Shown piece by piece: positions 1 through 11,759 of a DNA stretch of 64,000 nucleotides. The notes under the pieces are model-generated. The model made no database searches and was not told where the DNA came from. It saw nothing but the letters and a program-made list of their open reading frames with translations. This stretch comes from Panaeolus papilionaceus (taxonomy: Eukaryota > Basidiomycota > Agaricomycetes > Agaricales). The translations under genes and the position numbers were made by a program. The stretch spans positions 62,001-126,000 of the forward strand of contig JADNRZ010000010.1 of the NCBI GenBank assembly GCA_015501605.1, given 5' to 3'. Numbering within the stretch: the first letter of the stretch is position 1; each line of letters starts with the position of its first letter.

Positions 1-270
1 AGAATCTGAAATGAAAAACGAAATGAAATCGAAATGAAAACGAAATGGGCTACTCTGAACGACCCTATTGAATCCGTTGCTGCTGGTGAATTTTGTGGGG
101 TTGAAGATGCCGCGCTGTCCAGCTTGACTCCAAACGGCCTCCTTCTCTGCCATAATCTGGTCCATGACTTCGCCTGAGGCATAACGTTCATGAGCCACAG
201 GGTCTCGAGGACGTTCCTTGGCAAGAACGAGGGAGGCTGCGATGAGCGCCGTCGACAGTAGGAGCTTCAT
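1..270 (-). CDS. Choice-of-anchor-B-like secreted protein, upstream tandem copy, cut by window edge
   Basis: N-terminal part only. From the ATG at 270 the protein begins MKLLLSTALIAASLVLAKER, a hydrophobic signal peptide, followed by a segment nearly identical to the complete neighbour starting at 2794 (RPRDPVAHERYASGEVM). The match runs to about residue 64 (an SSNGF motif in both), near position 76. Below that the sequence is a low-complexity run of cgaaatg-type units, which does not match the neighbour. Two readings are possible: a 62-bp intron absent from the paralog (donor near 67, acceptor TTTCAG ending at 6), or degeneration of this copy. The window edge prevents a decision. Function is taken from the paralog and is an inference. 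Confidence 0.6.
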   Translation of the reverse strand, partial: MKLLLSTALIAASLVLAKERPRDPVAHERYASGEVMDQIMAEKEAVWSQAGQRGIFNPTKFTSSNGFNRVVQSSPFRFHFDFISFFISDS

Positions 271-1181
271 GACTGATGAAGGGAAGCGAGGAATGGAGAA
301 TAGGAACACCGAAATGCATGTTGGTTTAATGTGAGCTATTTATTCGCTTCCTTTGCGCGAATTTGGTGATTTACTATGGAAAGAAGTCAAAGAAGGTATT
401 GTTCTCAGTTAGAGAATGACATACCAAAGCATGATACAAGCACCTGCTCATCCTGTCTGACAAAAAGTGCTGGTCGTCGCTCCACATGGGCAACGGAATA
501 ACAGTCAATGTCACCCACAAGCAAATCTAGGGGGAAAGTTCAGAATTAGTCATAAAACTCATGAAAGATCCGAGAAGAGAACATAGCACACCATATCGCA
601 CTCATTTCTGGCAAGGCCAGTGGAACGCCTCCTCGTTGCGCCATCCCCAACAGACCCGGTAGCTGCGCACAAAAGCCTCACTACCGATATCGAAATCCAC
701 ACCACGCAATTCGAGTTATTCCATGAGCAATAAAATGGAGAAGTAATGTTAAGAGACCAATGCTTCGATTCTGACGCCAAGGCGTCCTCCTCACCGTCGC
801 CTGTGGTGAACGCATGGTGGTGGTATAGAATTGAGGGTTCTGACAATGTCGTTGGTTGGGCAGACGCGAGGTTCTCATCACGTGTAAGTCCTTGGCGTTA
901 CGCACAACGCGTCGAGATTGAATGCGCGCCAAGAGAGCGGAGGAAAGCAGAGTCACCGGCAGATCTTTGGTCTTCTTCGACTTCTTCCGTTAAACTTATT
1001 TTTGCAATGAATGGCTTGTTAGTAAGTCTATCTAACATTGACTGGCATGCTATCAGTATCCACTTTCCACATCCAGGGGGCTCAGACGAGGATATTGGGG
1101 CACCCCTATTGCTCAGACTGGATTCTGCACAACGAACAAAATATCTCATAGAATTACACCTTTTGTAGTAATACAGCATCT
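271..1181. other. Intergenic region between tandem copies
   Basis: It holds the 5' flank of the first copy and the 3' end region of the second. The segment about 808-933 is repeated at about 3297-3438, upstream of the second copy. No separate gene is supported; the open frames here show no domain and overlap on both strands. Confidence 0.6.
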
Positions 1182-2794
1182 TCAGAACTCGGCTCTGACC
1201 TTTCCGTTCAGCTTCTTGCTTCTCTTCACAACAAACGCACCACGATCGAACGTGTTCAAAACAATGTGACCACTCGAAAAGTAGGGGTAGTTGTGCCATG
1301 AACCAATAAACGACGGCTTCTCTGTGGCATCATCGTCCTCGGGGAAGATGTCGAGATACCCTACTTCGTGAATACCGGCGCCAGTGGGGTCAGAGCGAAC
1401 AGACGAGACATCGAGGATTCGCAGACCAGCACCGTACTGCGATTGGTAAGCGAAGAATTTGTTGATGTACTGGTTGTGGTCGATGGAGATCCGGTTCGAT
1501 TTGTAGGTACCACTGAGGATGGGTTTAGCGAGCGATTTTATGTCCCAGATGTAAGTCGTTGCACGCTGGTCGGCCGCAGCACCTTCTTTGTCGACCTCAT
1601 CGTACTCGTCATCGAGGAGGAGGTAGTCCTGGTTGTTAACGTCGAGAACCCAGCCCTGGTGCGTATAGGACGCGCCGTCGTATGATGTGATGGAGATGAT
1701 GGAAGGCTTAGCCTTGTCGGTGATGTCGTAGATGGTGAGGGCATCCTCGTTGTATCCATAACAGATCTCGCGGCCCTCGTATTGCTTATCAGGCCCATGG
1801 TAAATCAAGCACTGAGCATCGTGGACGTATCCATCGGCAGGAGCACAACCAGATTGCTTGGGATTGGCGATATCGTTTAGGTCGATGAAGATGAGTCCAG
1901 AGCGACAGGTGCTGTTACGAGGAGCGGCACCGACGGAGACAATATGATTGGATGCAGCAGCTGATACGACGTTGTGTGTCCTACCAACAGGGAGGTCACC
2001 GAAGTGGTACGAATCGGTGTGAATGTCGAAGACTTTCGTTGTTGTTGAAAGAGGGTTCCACCATGGACGAAGTTCAAGGAGCTAGCATGTTCACCGTGAG
2101 TACGCATTCGTGATGGCAGATTTGAATAATACCTTGCTCATGTCAAATATCTGAATACCGTGTCCAACGGCTTCAGAGCCAATGATCGCGTAGGTCCCCT
2201 TGTAGTCGCGAATTTCGCGCCACAACGAGTTCACGCTGTAGGCAGGTAGCCGACCAATGTAGTCGAGAGACCCTTCAGCCTTGCCAATAAAGGGTACGTA
2301 GTTCCACCACCCCTTGCCGACAACCTCAGCGAAGGCGGCGCCGTCGCTCTGAGCAACAGCAACGAATTCTCGTCCGTTAACGGTATAACCCCAGATGGAG
2401 CTTCCTATTATGATCAAGATAAATGTGAGTTCAACGCGATGGCTAAGGGAAACTACTGACCGATTTCATCATCAGTAGCCTTCGACCCCAAGTCGGCATG
2501 AGTGAGGTGACCTGTAACGTCGAGGTTGTTGCACTGGAACTTCTCCTCGGTGCCGTTGAACTTCATCGTAACATAGCCATTCTGACAGGGGGTGAATCCG
2601 TTGTTACTGCTAAAGCGCTTGGGGTTGAAGAGTCCTCGCTGGCCTGCCTGATCCCAGGCTGCCTGTTTTTCAGCCATGATCTTGTCCATAACCTCTCCTG
2701 AGGCATAGCGCTCATGAGCAACGGGGTCTCGGGGGCGCTCTTTGGCTAGAGCCATGGAGATGGAAATGAGGGTAGCTGATAGTAGGAGCTTCAT
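1182..2794 (-). CDS. Secreted choice-of-anchor-B-like protein (LVIVD-type repeat protein)
   Basis: Three exons (2461-2794, 2133-2404, 1182-2081) give 501 residues, with introns of 56 and 51 bp. The start at 2794 gives a clean signal peptide (MKLLLSATLISISMALA); an upstream in-frame ATG at 2818 would bury it. The body has repeated short beta-type units about a name or state followed by 'DI' or 'DV' (ALTIYDITDKAKPSIIS, ATTYIWDIKSLAKPILSGTY, GLRILDVSSV). This matches the choice-of-anchor-B / LVIVD family, probably a beta-propeller-like extracellular protein. Members in fungi are secreted and mostly uncharacterised, so no enzyme activity is claimed. A conserved segment reads YEGREICYGYNEDALTIYD. 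It lies in tandem, same strand, with the partial copy at 1-270. Confidence 0.8.
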
Positions 2795-3296
2795 CGTGGC
2801 GAGTATTGGGTGAACCAAGAACTGCTGAAATGCTCTGAAAGAACATGCAGCTTTTATTCGTTTGGCTTCGTCATTACAAACCAGAAAGCAAATGCTGCGC
2901 TATACTTGTCCACGAGCTTACGGTTCATAGATGCTCCACCATCACAGTTATTTGAAGCAGATAGGCAGCAGTGGTATATGTTTACGGAGCGGTCATCCTA
3001 ATCCTAGTCAGCCACCATCTTCTTCACGGGATCACAATGTGTTGAGTTATAATCGACTGAAAGAAAGAATCAGTAAGCGAGACGAGAACCAATAATATTT
3101 TGCTCACGGTGACCCGCTATCTGCAATCATCGGAATCCATCCATGCAAATTTACCAGAAGGTGCACGCGAAGCCTTCCTCATACGAAACCTCTGATTTAG
3201 AGCCGAAAATAAGAGCATCATGGAAGCGAAGACTCACAGGTAGAACTTCAGGGTGATAAATCCTGGCTTAGATCAAGAGAAGTAGGTCTGCTCGCA

Positions 3297-3438
3297 ATGC
3301 ACATGGTGGTGGAACGGAACCAACCACCGCGAAGCGTTGTGTCAAACCAAGCTGTTCTATTTTTGGAGAATACAGAGCGTGGTTCTCATCACGTGAGTCA
3401 AGCTTGGCACAACGCGTCTGAATTGAATGCGCGCCAAG
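3297..3438. repeat. Duplicated 5' flank of the tandem gene pair
   Basis: The string GGTTCTCATCACGTG at 3381-3395 recurs at 870-884. The string GAATGCGCGCCAAG at 3425-3438 recurs at 920-933, with similar sequence between them. The offset (about 2.5 kb) equals the spacing of the two gene starts (270 and 2794), so promoter and gene were duplicated together. Confidence 0.7.
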
Positions 3439-4294
3439 CTCGAAGGGACATACAAATTGTACGGATGGAACCAAGGATTCCTTCGTTCTGCTGTATTTTT
3501 GCAATCTATAGTGCGGAAAAATGGCTCAGTGAAGTCCTGGCTGAAGATAATCAGTACAATACCTGGCCCGCTGAGTAATTGTCGAACACCATCCAGGTCG
3601 TTTTCTGGGGTCTTTACTTGTTTCTTGTTCCGTAAGTACTAATGGGATCGTAGGCTTATCGATAAGGGAGCATGTGTCATTACGTGCTTCTCACTTTTTC
3701 TTGCATCTACTCGGCTCATTCTGTCACATTAAAACAATTAATCGTTCATCTACTTGGTCATCTGTTTGGATTTCAAGCTTTCCCAACTGATAAGCAGAAT
3801 CTGATCCAGATAATATCCGCTCATGTCCTGGTGTTACTTGCTCAAGATACATGTAGAAAGTCTGGTACTTATGTTCCAAATTTTGTCCTGATGACACTTC
3901 CCAATGATGACTTCGAACTGTTTTATTTACATTGGGACCGCTCATCATCACTTAAGGATCCATAAAATGAGTCGGCAAACACACTTTCTCATTGTACCGG
4001 AAGCTGAAGCCTTATTCTGTGCTTTAGGCTACAGGTGTAGAATACACTACCCACAGACACTGCCCTACATTGGCATGGGACAAGTTCAGTAGTCTACATG
4101 GTAGGCACTCACCTCAGTCGTTTTACTGTTCTATTCTTGCCAGTGCTCTAAGGAATGCATAGAGTATATTTGCTTATGTTTCGATCACAAGCCCCTAGGT
4201 TTACATAGAGTACTGTAAGGCTTTGTATGGTGGCAACCATAACGCAAACCTCGACACCGATAAGGACCTCGACAGGGTGACCTTGGGTAGGCGC

Positions 4295-4350
4295 TGAGCA
4301 AGATATGCTCGAAATACAGAGCCTTTCGTATTTCGAGCATATATTGCTCA
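4295..4350. repeat. Near-perfect 23-bp inverted repeat, 10-nt loop
   Basis: The left arm 4295-4317 (TGAGCAAGATATGCTCGAAA...) is the reverse complement of the right arm 4328-4350 with one mismatch. The spacer is 10 nt (4318-4327). There is no gene beside it. Nature unknown: a small palindromic repeat or a hairpin RNA source. Confidence 0.75.
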
Positions 4351-6549
4351 ATTCTGAGCCCTTTCAGGCGCTCTTGTGCTTATTTTGAAGCTCATGGGTA
4401 TGTCGAGGCTGACCCGTACCCGTAACTGCGCCCAACCCGATCCGTAACCCGTCCGGGTCACTCGTATCCTTGACTTTCCTTATTCTGTGCTGGTGTCTGG
4501 TTGATAAATCGCGAAGAGCATTCTTGTCTCCCAAGTGTGTCTCATGATTTTTCTTAGGTCTGCCGTCAAGAAGATTTTTTTGCTGAGCGAAACCTATGAA
4601 CAAAGTTACCCGTCTGGCTACACGATGATGATGAACGCTACGGTGGGAGGATGAATGGGGAATGAAAACAAAATGAGAAATGGGTTGGTGAGTCGGAGTG
4701 TAATGCTGCAAGGTGAGTCAGACGAAAGAACGCTCATGTACGAGTTCGTGGGGTCCAGAGAGCTGAGGTTTGAAGGGTAAGGCTGAGGGCGATGGAGAGA
4801 GGTTCATGTCGGCGACGGCGACACTGAGAGACGAAACGAAGCGATAAAGGGCAGAAACCGACGGCGGCGGCGATTAGAAACAAAATCCAAGGACGACGGC
4901 TACGTAGGACGACAAGGAGACGAAGAACGAGCAAGAAAATCGAACCGGACACTGAGAGACGGAGAGACGACAAAATATGAGAGGAAAACGAACCAGACGA
5001 CGGCTGGTATGACTGCTAAGACGAAACGAGAGTGAAACGAAGCTCAGGCACGAAATCTGGGGAGTAAGAATGATCCGATTTTCGAGGTAAGCGAGAGTAT
5101 AAAGATATTGTAACTAAAGAGTGTCTATCTACAACATGAGAAAGAGATAATAGATTGAAAAATGACGGAAATTTTCATATGAATTGAAGCAACGAATGAT
5201 AAAACAAAGAACTTTTGTAAATGAGTGAAAATAAAAAGAAAAGAAGACATGAAAATTTGAGGTATGGTAGGTAGAGCGGGTGAGAGCGTGCGTGTGGGAG
5301 CGCGATGCGATGGTGTAGGCGCTTGAGCGGCGAATGTCCAAAAACGTACGAAAGCGCGAAAACGTAGGTAGATGGGCGCGCGGCTCATCAACGACAACTC
5401 CAAATATCTTGAAACTTGTCATTCACTCAAACATCCGTATATGGTTCTGCTGTCACTGGTAAGACACGGTAGTCTACGGGTTAGAGAGCGGATGGATGTT
5501 GGGGCGCATCCTCTTCCGTCCATCGGCTCTCGACCTGGGAAGTGATGCAGTGGTCTCCGGGTCATTGCCCTCTTTCCATCCCAAGAACTTAGCCTCCAGG
5601 CTACCTACAGCCTCCGGTGACGAGCGACCAAAGACGCAAAAGATATAATATGGGGTAACATCGCCGTTGAATGGACCTCTTATTCAACTCTGCTTGGACT
5701 GTATCTGTGCAGGCTTTTGAATATGTTGAATTGAGTACGTGAAAGCTGAGATCACTTTTGTATATCTCAAATACTTTGCGCAGAGGGGAACAGCTTATTG
5801 CGTTCCACTGGTAGCTGAACGTTGTAAAGATAACAGCAGGTAGAAACACTCACACCACAAGGTAGCAAGGTCGACAGAGAAGCATTCGATCTTGATGGCC
5901 TTCGTTCTTCTCATAAGGCGGCTCTGATGATGGCTGTCAAAACAGCAGCTGGAATCTCCGACCTGGACTGATCTGGGTAATGTGAGCCTGGACAAGACAC
6001 CTCCAAGCCTGGGCTAGCTCGTCAAGTCTTTGCTCTCCTGCGTGGAATCACCGTTGACAGCAACTGGGCCACCTCTTAGCATATTCTTTCAACGTTGGCC
6101 GTATACTGGTGATCTTAGCATGAGGTTGTGCTTTGAACAAACTCAGCTGGCTCTCATGCTACGGCTCTTTAGACGAGGGTTCAAGCCCACAGCATGTAGA
6201 CTGATGTAAATCGCATGTAAGTAGGTTATTCAGGCAGATCTATTACAGCTCGGCCGCTGTAGCAGGGGGATAGACCCAGAAGACACAAGTGTTGATGCGT
6301 GTCCTTGAGTGTTCATGAATTGAATTCAACAGAGCTTCCAAATGATCTCTACGCAGACTTTGTGTCTTGATTTTTTTTTTAAATATAAGCATCGTGTCAA
6401 AATTGATGTTGCCTGCTTTACGCAGCAATTTGCGAAGACCTCAAGCCTAGACAATCGTCAAAGTACAAGGTTGGCTCATATGTTGTGGTTTTTCGGCCGC
6501 TTTTTCTTCCTCTCCTCCTTCATTCCTCTCCTCCTTCGTCGAGGGCAGT

Positions 6550-9519
6550 ATGGCTGACCGTCCCCTTTCCGTGGCCTCGCATCCCTCTATATCTGCTCTA
6601 GCCGTCAACACTCCTTTACCGGACACAGACGACGCCTCCTTCCTCGCTCCAAGGGCATCTTACATGGAACCTGCCTCTGGTTCACCCCACTTGAGCCCTC
6701 GCTCTTCCTCTGCTCTGGCCGCTAACACTCCTTTACCCGACTCTGACGGTACCTCATTTCTCGCCCCAAGAGCATCTTTCATGGATTCGGGCCCTGCTTC
6801 ACCCCGCTTTGACTCATCAGCACAACCCAGCCCCCACGAGTCATCGCAATTTCTGACAACGAAAAATAAAGGACCGGTGGAGGAAGGTGGAACTATTGGA
6901 CAGGAACCAGAGAGGTCGCGACGATGGGGTTTGATTCTTGCTGTGTTGGCAGCTGCTTTAATTGTTATCATTCTTGTAGTCTTGTTGCCCGTTTATTTCA
7001 CTGTCATTAAACCCAACAAAGAAACTGGATCAAGCTCCGGCGCTCCTGGTCCTCAAACCACCGGAGGCTCCAACCCGACGCCTGATCCACCCAGTGCACC
7101 TACACGCGGCGGCGACGGTTCTACAGTCAAGTTCATCAATGGTACGCTCTACGCGTACAGGAACACGTTTGGCGGTATCTGTAAGTGCACGTTTCATTCA
7201 CAAAAAACTCGGTTGGTGGTGTTATGGAGAATCCACAAGACACTGGACTATCGGAAATTCCAGTCGTGCACGCGACCCCGTGTTCTATTTTTATCCTATG
7301 CTAATCACCCATGGTTATTTTTTGCTTTGCTATAGGGGTCGATGATCCTGATAACCCGTACGATGACAGTGCGTACCCCAACTCATGGACGCCTCCCCTC
7401 AATCAAAGCTGGAACTATGAAACGGATCGCATGTTCGGGTAAGTCCCTGCTCTTTGCTTCGCTGGCAGCCTGGAACCCTTACATTTCGCTCCTTCTCACA
7501 TCTGGCCATCCATAGTGTGAATCTCGGTGGCTGGTTCGTTCTGGAACCGTTTATCTCCCCTGAAATTTTCCAGCGATATGGCTCAGTACGAGATGAATGG
7601 ACACTTTGTGAACGTATGAGGGCGGATCCCGCTAATGGTGGTATCAACCAAATGGAGGAGCATTACAAAACTTTTATCGTGAGTAGCAGTTATGCATTTC
7701 ATTTTCATTCTGCGTTTTCATTTTCTCGGCATCATCTTGACCATAATCATACATCCGTTTATGACCGCAGACTGAAGAGGATATTGCGCAAATTGCCGCC
7801 GCCGGACTTAACTGGGTGCGCCTGCCTGTTCCCTACTGGGCAATCGACAAGTACGACAATGAGCCTTTCCTTGAGAAAACCAGCTGGAAGTGAGTTATTT
7901 CTTTTGATGGTGTGTGGTTTGGATTGACGTTGACTTGACGTAGCTACATCGTCCAAGCACTTCAATGGTGCAGGAAGTATGGTCTTCGTGTCAAACTTGA
8001 TCTTCATACCATTCCAGGTTCACAAAATGGTATGTTCACCTTGTTTATGCTGAACATTGAACGAAGCATTGAAGGGATATACGCTATTCAGGCTGGAATC
8101 ATTCTGGCAAGATGGGACAGATCAACTTTTTGCGAGGCACGATGGGTATGGCCAACGCCCAAAGGGCACTCAACTATATTCGTATCTTTACGCAATTCAT
8201 CTCCCAACCCGAATGGAAGAATGTCGTTCCCGTCTTTGGTGTCATAAACGAGCCTCTAAACAGTGATCTCGGTGGCACCCAGCTTCGCGCATTGTAAGCT
8301 TCGTTGCGTTTGAATGGTGTCCAATGATCAGTGCTAACAGGGTTTTTGTTTGTATTTCTTTCTTTAACTTAGCAACCTGGAGGTCTACAGAATCATTCGC
8401 GAGATCACTGGAACTGGGGAAGGAAATGGCCCATGGATCAGCTTCCACGAAGGTTTCAGTGGGTTCAATGCATGGGAGGACTTCTTGAACCCAGGCGGTG
8501 ATCGCATCATCATTGATCAACACCCATACCTCGCGTTTTCTGGGAGTACTGCGATGGATCCCATTGATACGGGTACAGGCCCAGATGCTGGAGGCATTTG
8601 GCCTGAGACAGCGTGTCGCCGCTGGGCGGGGGACTATAATGCTTCGTACGTTTCTTTCTCTCTGCGTATTTATTTATTCGACTTGGTTTGCTTATTGAAG
8701 ATATGTATCAACAGACGAAACGCAAGAGGCCCTGTCCTCGCTGGTGAATGGAGTAATGGTATCAATGATTGTGGACTGTTCCTCGTTCCTGCAGGCCAGA
8801 CTACCTATGGAGGTAACTGCGCTACCGATTTCGAGGACGCATCGCTTTGGTCGGCGGGCAAGAAAGCCGGCTTGATGCGATATACGATGGCGAGCATGGA
8901 CGCTTTCAGAGATTGGTTCTTCTGGACATGGAAGGTGGGCACCATTTCTCGTTTTCCTTCTTCATTCATTCACATCATTGCATTCCACCGTTGACGTGAC
9001 GTACTGGTATGCTTGTTTCGAATGCAGATTGGCGATTCTATTCAAGGACGCGTTGAAACACCCTTGTGGTCGTATAAACTCGGACTCGAGGGTGGATGGA
9101 TGCCCAAGGATCCAAGAGCGGCCATCGGCATCTGCGGAAGCGCTAGCACCCCATTCAATGGGTTCCAACCATGGGTGACGGGAGGCGTTGGTGCAGGTAC
9201 ACTACCAGCGTCTCAGACTGCTGCTTATGCTTGGCCTCCCACCGATCTCAATGCCGCCATTGTACCTGTCGCCCAGCTCCCTATGTATACAGCGACTGGG
9301 GTGATTAATACCCTCCCTGTTCCTACGTACACAGATAGCAAAGGGAATTTGATCGTTCGAGGCAATGGGTGGGCGAATCCTCGGGATACTGCCCCTGCGC
9401 CGACGCCTGTTGCTGGGTGCACGTACCCGGATGGTTGGGACGCTCTCAGTGCTGCTCCACCACCCTGCGCTGTGGGTATTCTGGCTGAAAAACCCCAGAT
9501 CACCCCGCCGCCTTATTGA
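6550..9519 (+). CDS. Glucan 1,3-beta-glucosidase, GH5 family, type II membrane form
   Basis: Nine exons (6550-7180, 7336-7438, 7516-7678, 7771-7889, 7944-8029, 8092-8293, 8373-8645, 8715-8934, 9028-9519) give 762 residues. It should hydrolyse beta-1,3-glucan at the cell surface for wall remodelling. The N-terminus (about 125 residues) is Ser/Pro-rich and cytoplasmic, followed by one membrane helix (about residues 125-150, LILAVLAAALIVIILVVLLP) and a Ser/Gly/Pro linker. The catalytic domain begins near GVNLGGWFVLEP. GH5 marks seen: LHTIPGSQNG, the acid/base Glu in GVINEPLN and the nucleophile Glu in VLAGEWSNG, plus FFWTWK. The layout matches yeast-type exoglucanases with an N-terminal anchor. 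The cytoplasmic tail contains a duplicated unit (ALAVNTPLPDTDDASFLAPR and ALAANTPLPDSDGTSFLAPR). A CT-rich block precedes the ATG. Confidence 0.93.
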
Positions 9520-11149
9520 AACGCTGTACATATCCCGACCTCTCGCAGACCCTCCTTCACGACGCCCGAATTTTGTGATATATATACCCCCCTGCTTTCA
9601 TAGATTATTTCTCCATTGGACCTTTTTTTATACGTTTCAGATTGATTTCATCGTTCAAAGAACGCCGTTATTCGTAAAGTATATGTTGTCGTACCGCCTA
9701 CAGTAGATGGTATAAAACCAAACAAATAATGAGGAATAGTGGTGATGGGTGAAGGTAGGCGGAGGTGGTGTGTATGCGAGGGTGAAATGCACGGAGCCGG
9801 TAGGTGCTTCGATGCCTGCGGTCGGTAGGTAGAGTAACGAATGACAAACAATAAATCTAGCGCTTCGAGCGCTTCTGAGACGAACGATACGAGCTGTGGA
9901 CTAATAACAAGGTCTACTGTGACCTGAAACTGACTGATACGAGGGGTGAGGTGGAAGAACCTGTTATATTTCGTAGTTTAGGTACATATTTTATACTACA
10001 AATTGTGGATACTGTGGAATAAAAGAATGAAGAAGATAAACCAATAGGCATTTGTATATTGCAGAAAAGAGAGGGGTTGCATAACGATGTGGACATATAA
10101 AATGAAGAGAAAATGAAGATAAGATTCTTAGATTTATACCAACCCTGCATCCCGAACCAAGTGGTGCGTGGAGTGAAGCGGGCGTTTATCGTGTTCTTGG
10201 CGCTTATGTGAGTTATGGAGAGGCTCGTCAGTGTCTGTTATCGCTATGGAGCGTTTTTCATGGGGTAAACCGTGCTGAGTGCGACAATGTTTACATAGCA
10301 CTGAAACACTATCCCCTGACTTCCCTTCACCACCCCTTTTGAACCCTGCTGATACTGTCTGTCTGTCGTCTTCACTTCCTCCTAGATGTCGTTACTGTTT
10401 TCCATAGAACACTTTATGTTGTCACTTTTTGTGTTTAATTACTTACAAGTTTCACGATGTACGGTGCAGCGGTCGACTTGTGTACATAGTATAATGCCAA
10501 TTAAAACAGTTCAACAAGTCTGAAAGCCGACACATCTGTCGAAATTTTGGTTTCGACAGCAGCTGGTCTGACTGCTGACAGTCTGGGTGACTTCGACCGA
10601 ACCCCCTGCAATCTGGGTATGTGTGAGCCAGGGACTACAGAGACCTCACGACCAGACTCATGGTCATTCATCGGCGTCTTCTACACAGGGGCAGACAGCG
10701 GCATGTCAAAATGGGGTTATCCGAGTCCTTCATAGAAATTTCCCAAAAGAAATTGACATTTTTAGAGAGCATTTTTATGCTGAACCCATGTAGTAAGGTC
10801 CTTAGGTTATCTAGCGTAATTTAAATCAATTACAACGATAACGACCAGAAGTTTGAATGAAAATTGATTTTGATTTTTAGGCGATTTTTGGTCTTGTTGG
10901 ATGATTTCGACTGTCGGACTGTTTTAATCGGTACAATACTATAACTCAGCAGAATCAGCTCCTTCGGTATTGGATCATTATTTTCCAGTTAGGATCTCAA
11001 AAGTGTCGAGGATTTTCATAATGAACAAATGATCAAAACTTCATCAGAATTCCGGGACGCATCGTTCGGAGTCACTTTATACACCGACCTCGAAACCAGA
11101 TTCCAGAATCCTCAGTTACAGCGGATAATATTATTTCAGAGCTACGAAT
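9520..11149. other. Intergenic, nothing recognised
   Basis: AT-rich sequence after the glucanase stop. Only short frames with no domain or splice-consistent extension. The first few hundred bases are presumably the glucanase 3' UTR. Confidence 0.5.
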
Positions 11150-11431
11150 TTGGAAAACGAGAAGTTAACCTCTCTGCTCGTCGTACGACTTGAGGATACA
11201 GACAATCTACTCGCCCAGTTTGAACAAGAACTGAAAGATTTTAGAGACCGATCTTCACCGTCGCCTCCACCTCCACCTCTGCCCTCGCCCATCCAGAGAA
11301 CCATTTCACAAGTCAAAGAATCGATCAAACGGTGGATTGGAATGCTTCACAGGAACAAGGAATTCATCTCGACCATTAGTTCTGCTTTGTTTTACAAGGT
11401 TCGGGAGGTATGGGGAGGCATAGCAAATTAG
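11150..11431 (+). pseudogene. Relic of P-loop GTPase C-terminal region
   Basis: The frame encodes a segment matching the C-terminus of the complete GTPase at 17150-18427. Here it reads LLVVRLEDTDNLLAQFEQEL with KDF, then a poly-Pro stretch, then a helix ending in KRWIGML. In the complete protein the corresponding text is LLIARRDEIDNLLVKFEQEL with KDF, poly-Pro, and DLIKTWGQ. No G domain (P-loop or DxxG) is found in the preceding 1.5 kb, so only the tail survives. Probably a truncated duplicate; a spliced gene with a very diverged front cannot be wholly excluded. Confidence 0.6.
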
Positions 11432-11674
11432 ACTACACAATTGCAGATTCCTTTCAAACATATGTATGATGGAATCTGAGGACAGCTTAATGAGTCCCAT
11501 AGCCCGTCTTGTCTCCTCCAGAGCGGTTTTCTATAAAGAGTGATGAGCCAAGTTCGCTATCATAACGGACTGAATGGCATTGGAGAGCTGGCGCGTACCT
11601 ATTTCAAAACCTAGCATAAGGAATAAGTCGGTAAGCTAACTTGTACGGGTAGAGTGCGGATAATGGCGTCTTAC

Positions 11675-11759
11675 CTCTTGCTTCGTATTGCTGATTGGGG
11701 AGAGCAAGCGACAGTGTTGCGGCAAGAAGGACATAGTGAATGATGGATGTGAGCTGCAT
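11675..11759 (-). CDS. Tiny secreted-peptide gene, first exon (family copy 1)
   Basis: ATG at 11759 starts MQLTSIIHYVLLAATLSLAL, then PNQQYEAR, and a good donor (GTAAGA, 11669-11674) in phase 1. It is a textbook signal peptide. The same exon structure occurs at 16961-17051 (MQLPVIFQSVYSVFAATLAR, also phase 1) and as a dead copy near 18628-18706. Each copy lies beside GTPase sequence. Later exons are not resolved here; an acceptor CTAG lies just below 11620. Mature product and function unknown. Confidence 0.45.

Larger units (their letters stand above)
2795..6549. other. Long intergenic region, no supported gene
   Basis: About 3.7 kb without a convincing coding region. It contains the duplicated promoter-side segment near 3297-3438 and the hairpin at 4295-4350. 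It also has an A/G-rich stretch (about 4720-5420) that makes spurious long minus-strand frames rich in Ser, Phe and Arg. Just upstream of the next gene is a strongly CT-rich block (about 6495-6540), typical of fungal promoters. Confidence 0.5.

Noticed and set aside
746..1168. Plus-strand ORF of 140 codons between the tandem genes
   Set aside because: No domain, overlapped by an equally long minus frame, and part of its sequence recurs in the other flank with frame-breaking changes.
4720..5440. A possible solo LTR or transposon remnant
   Set aside because: The sequence is purine-rich and looks repeat-like, but it does not match the gypsy LTRs and I find no ends or target duplication.
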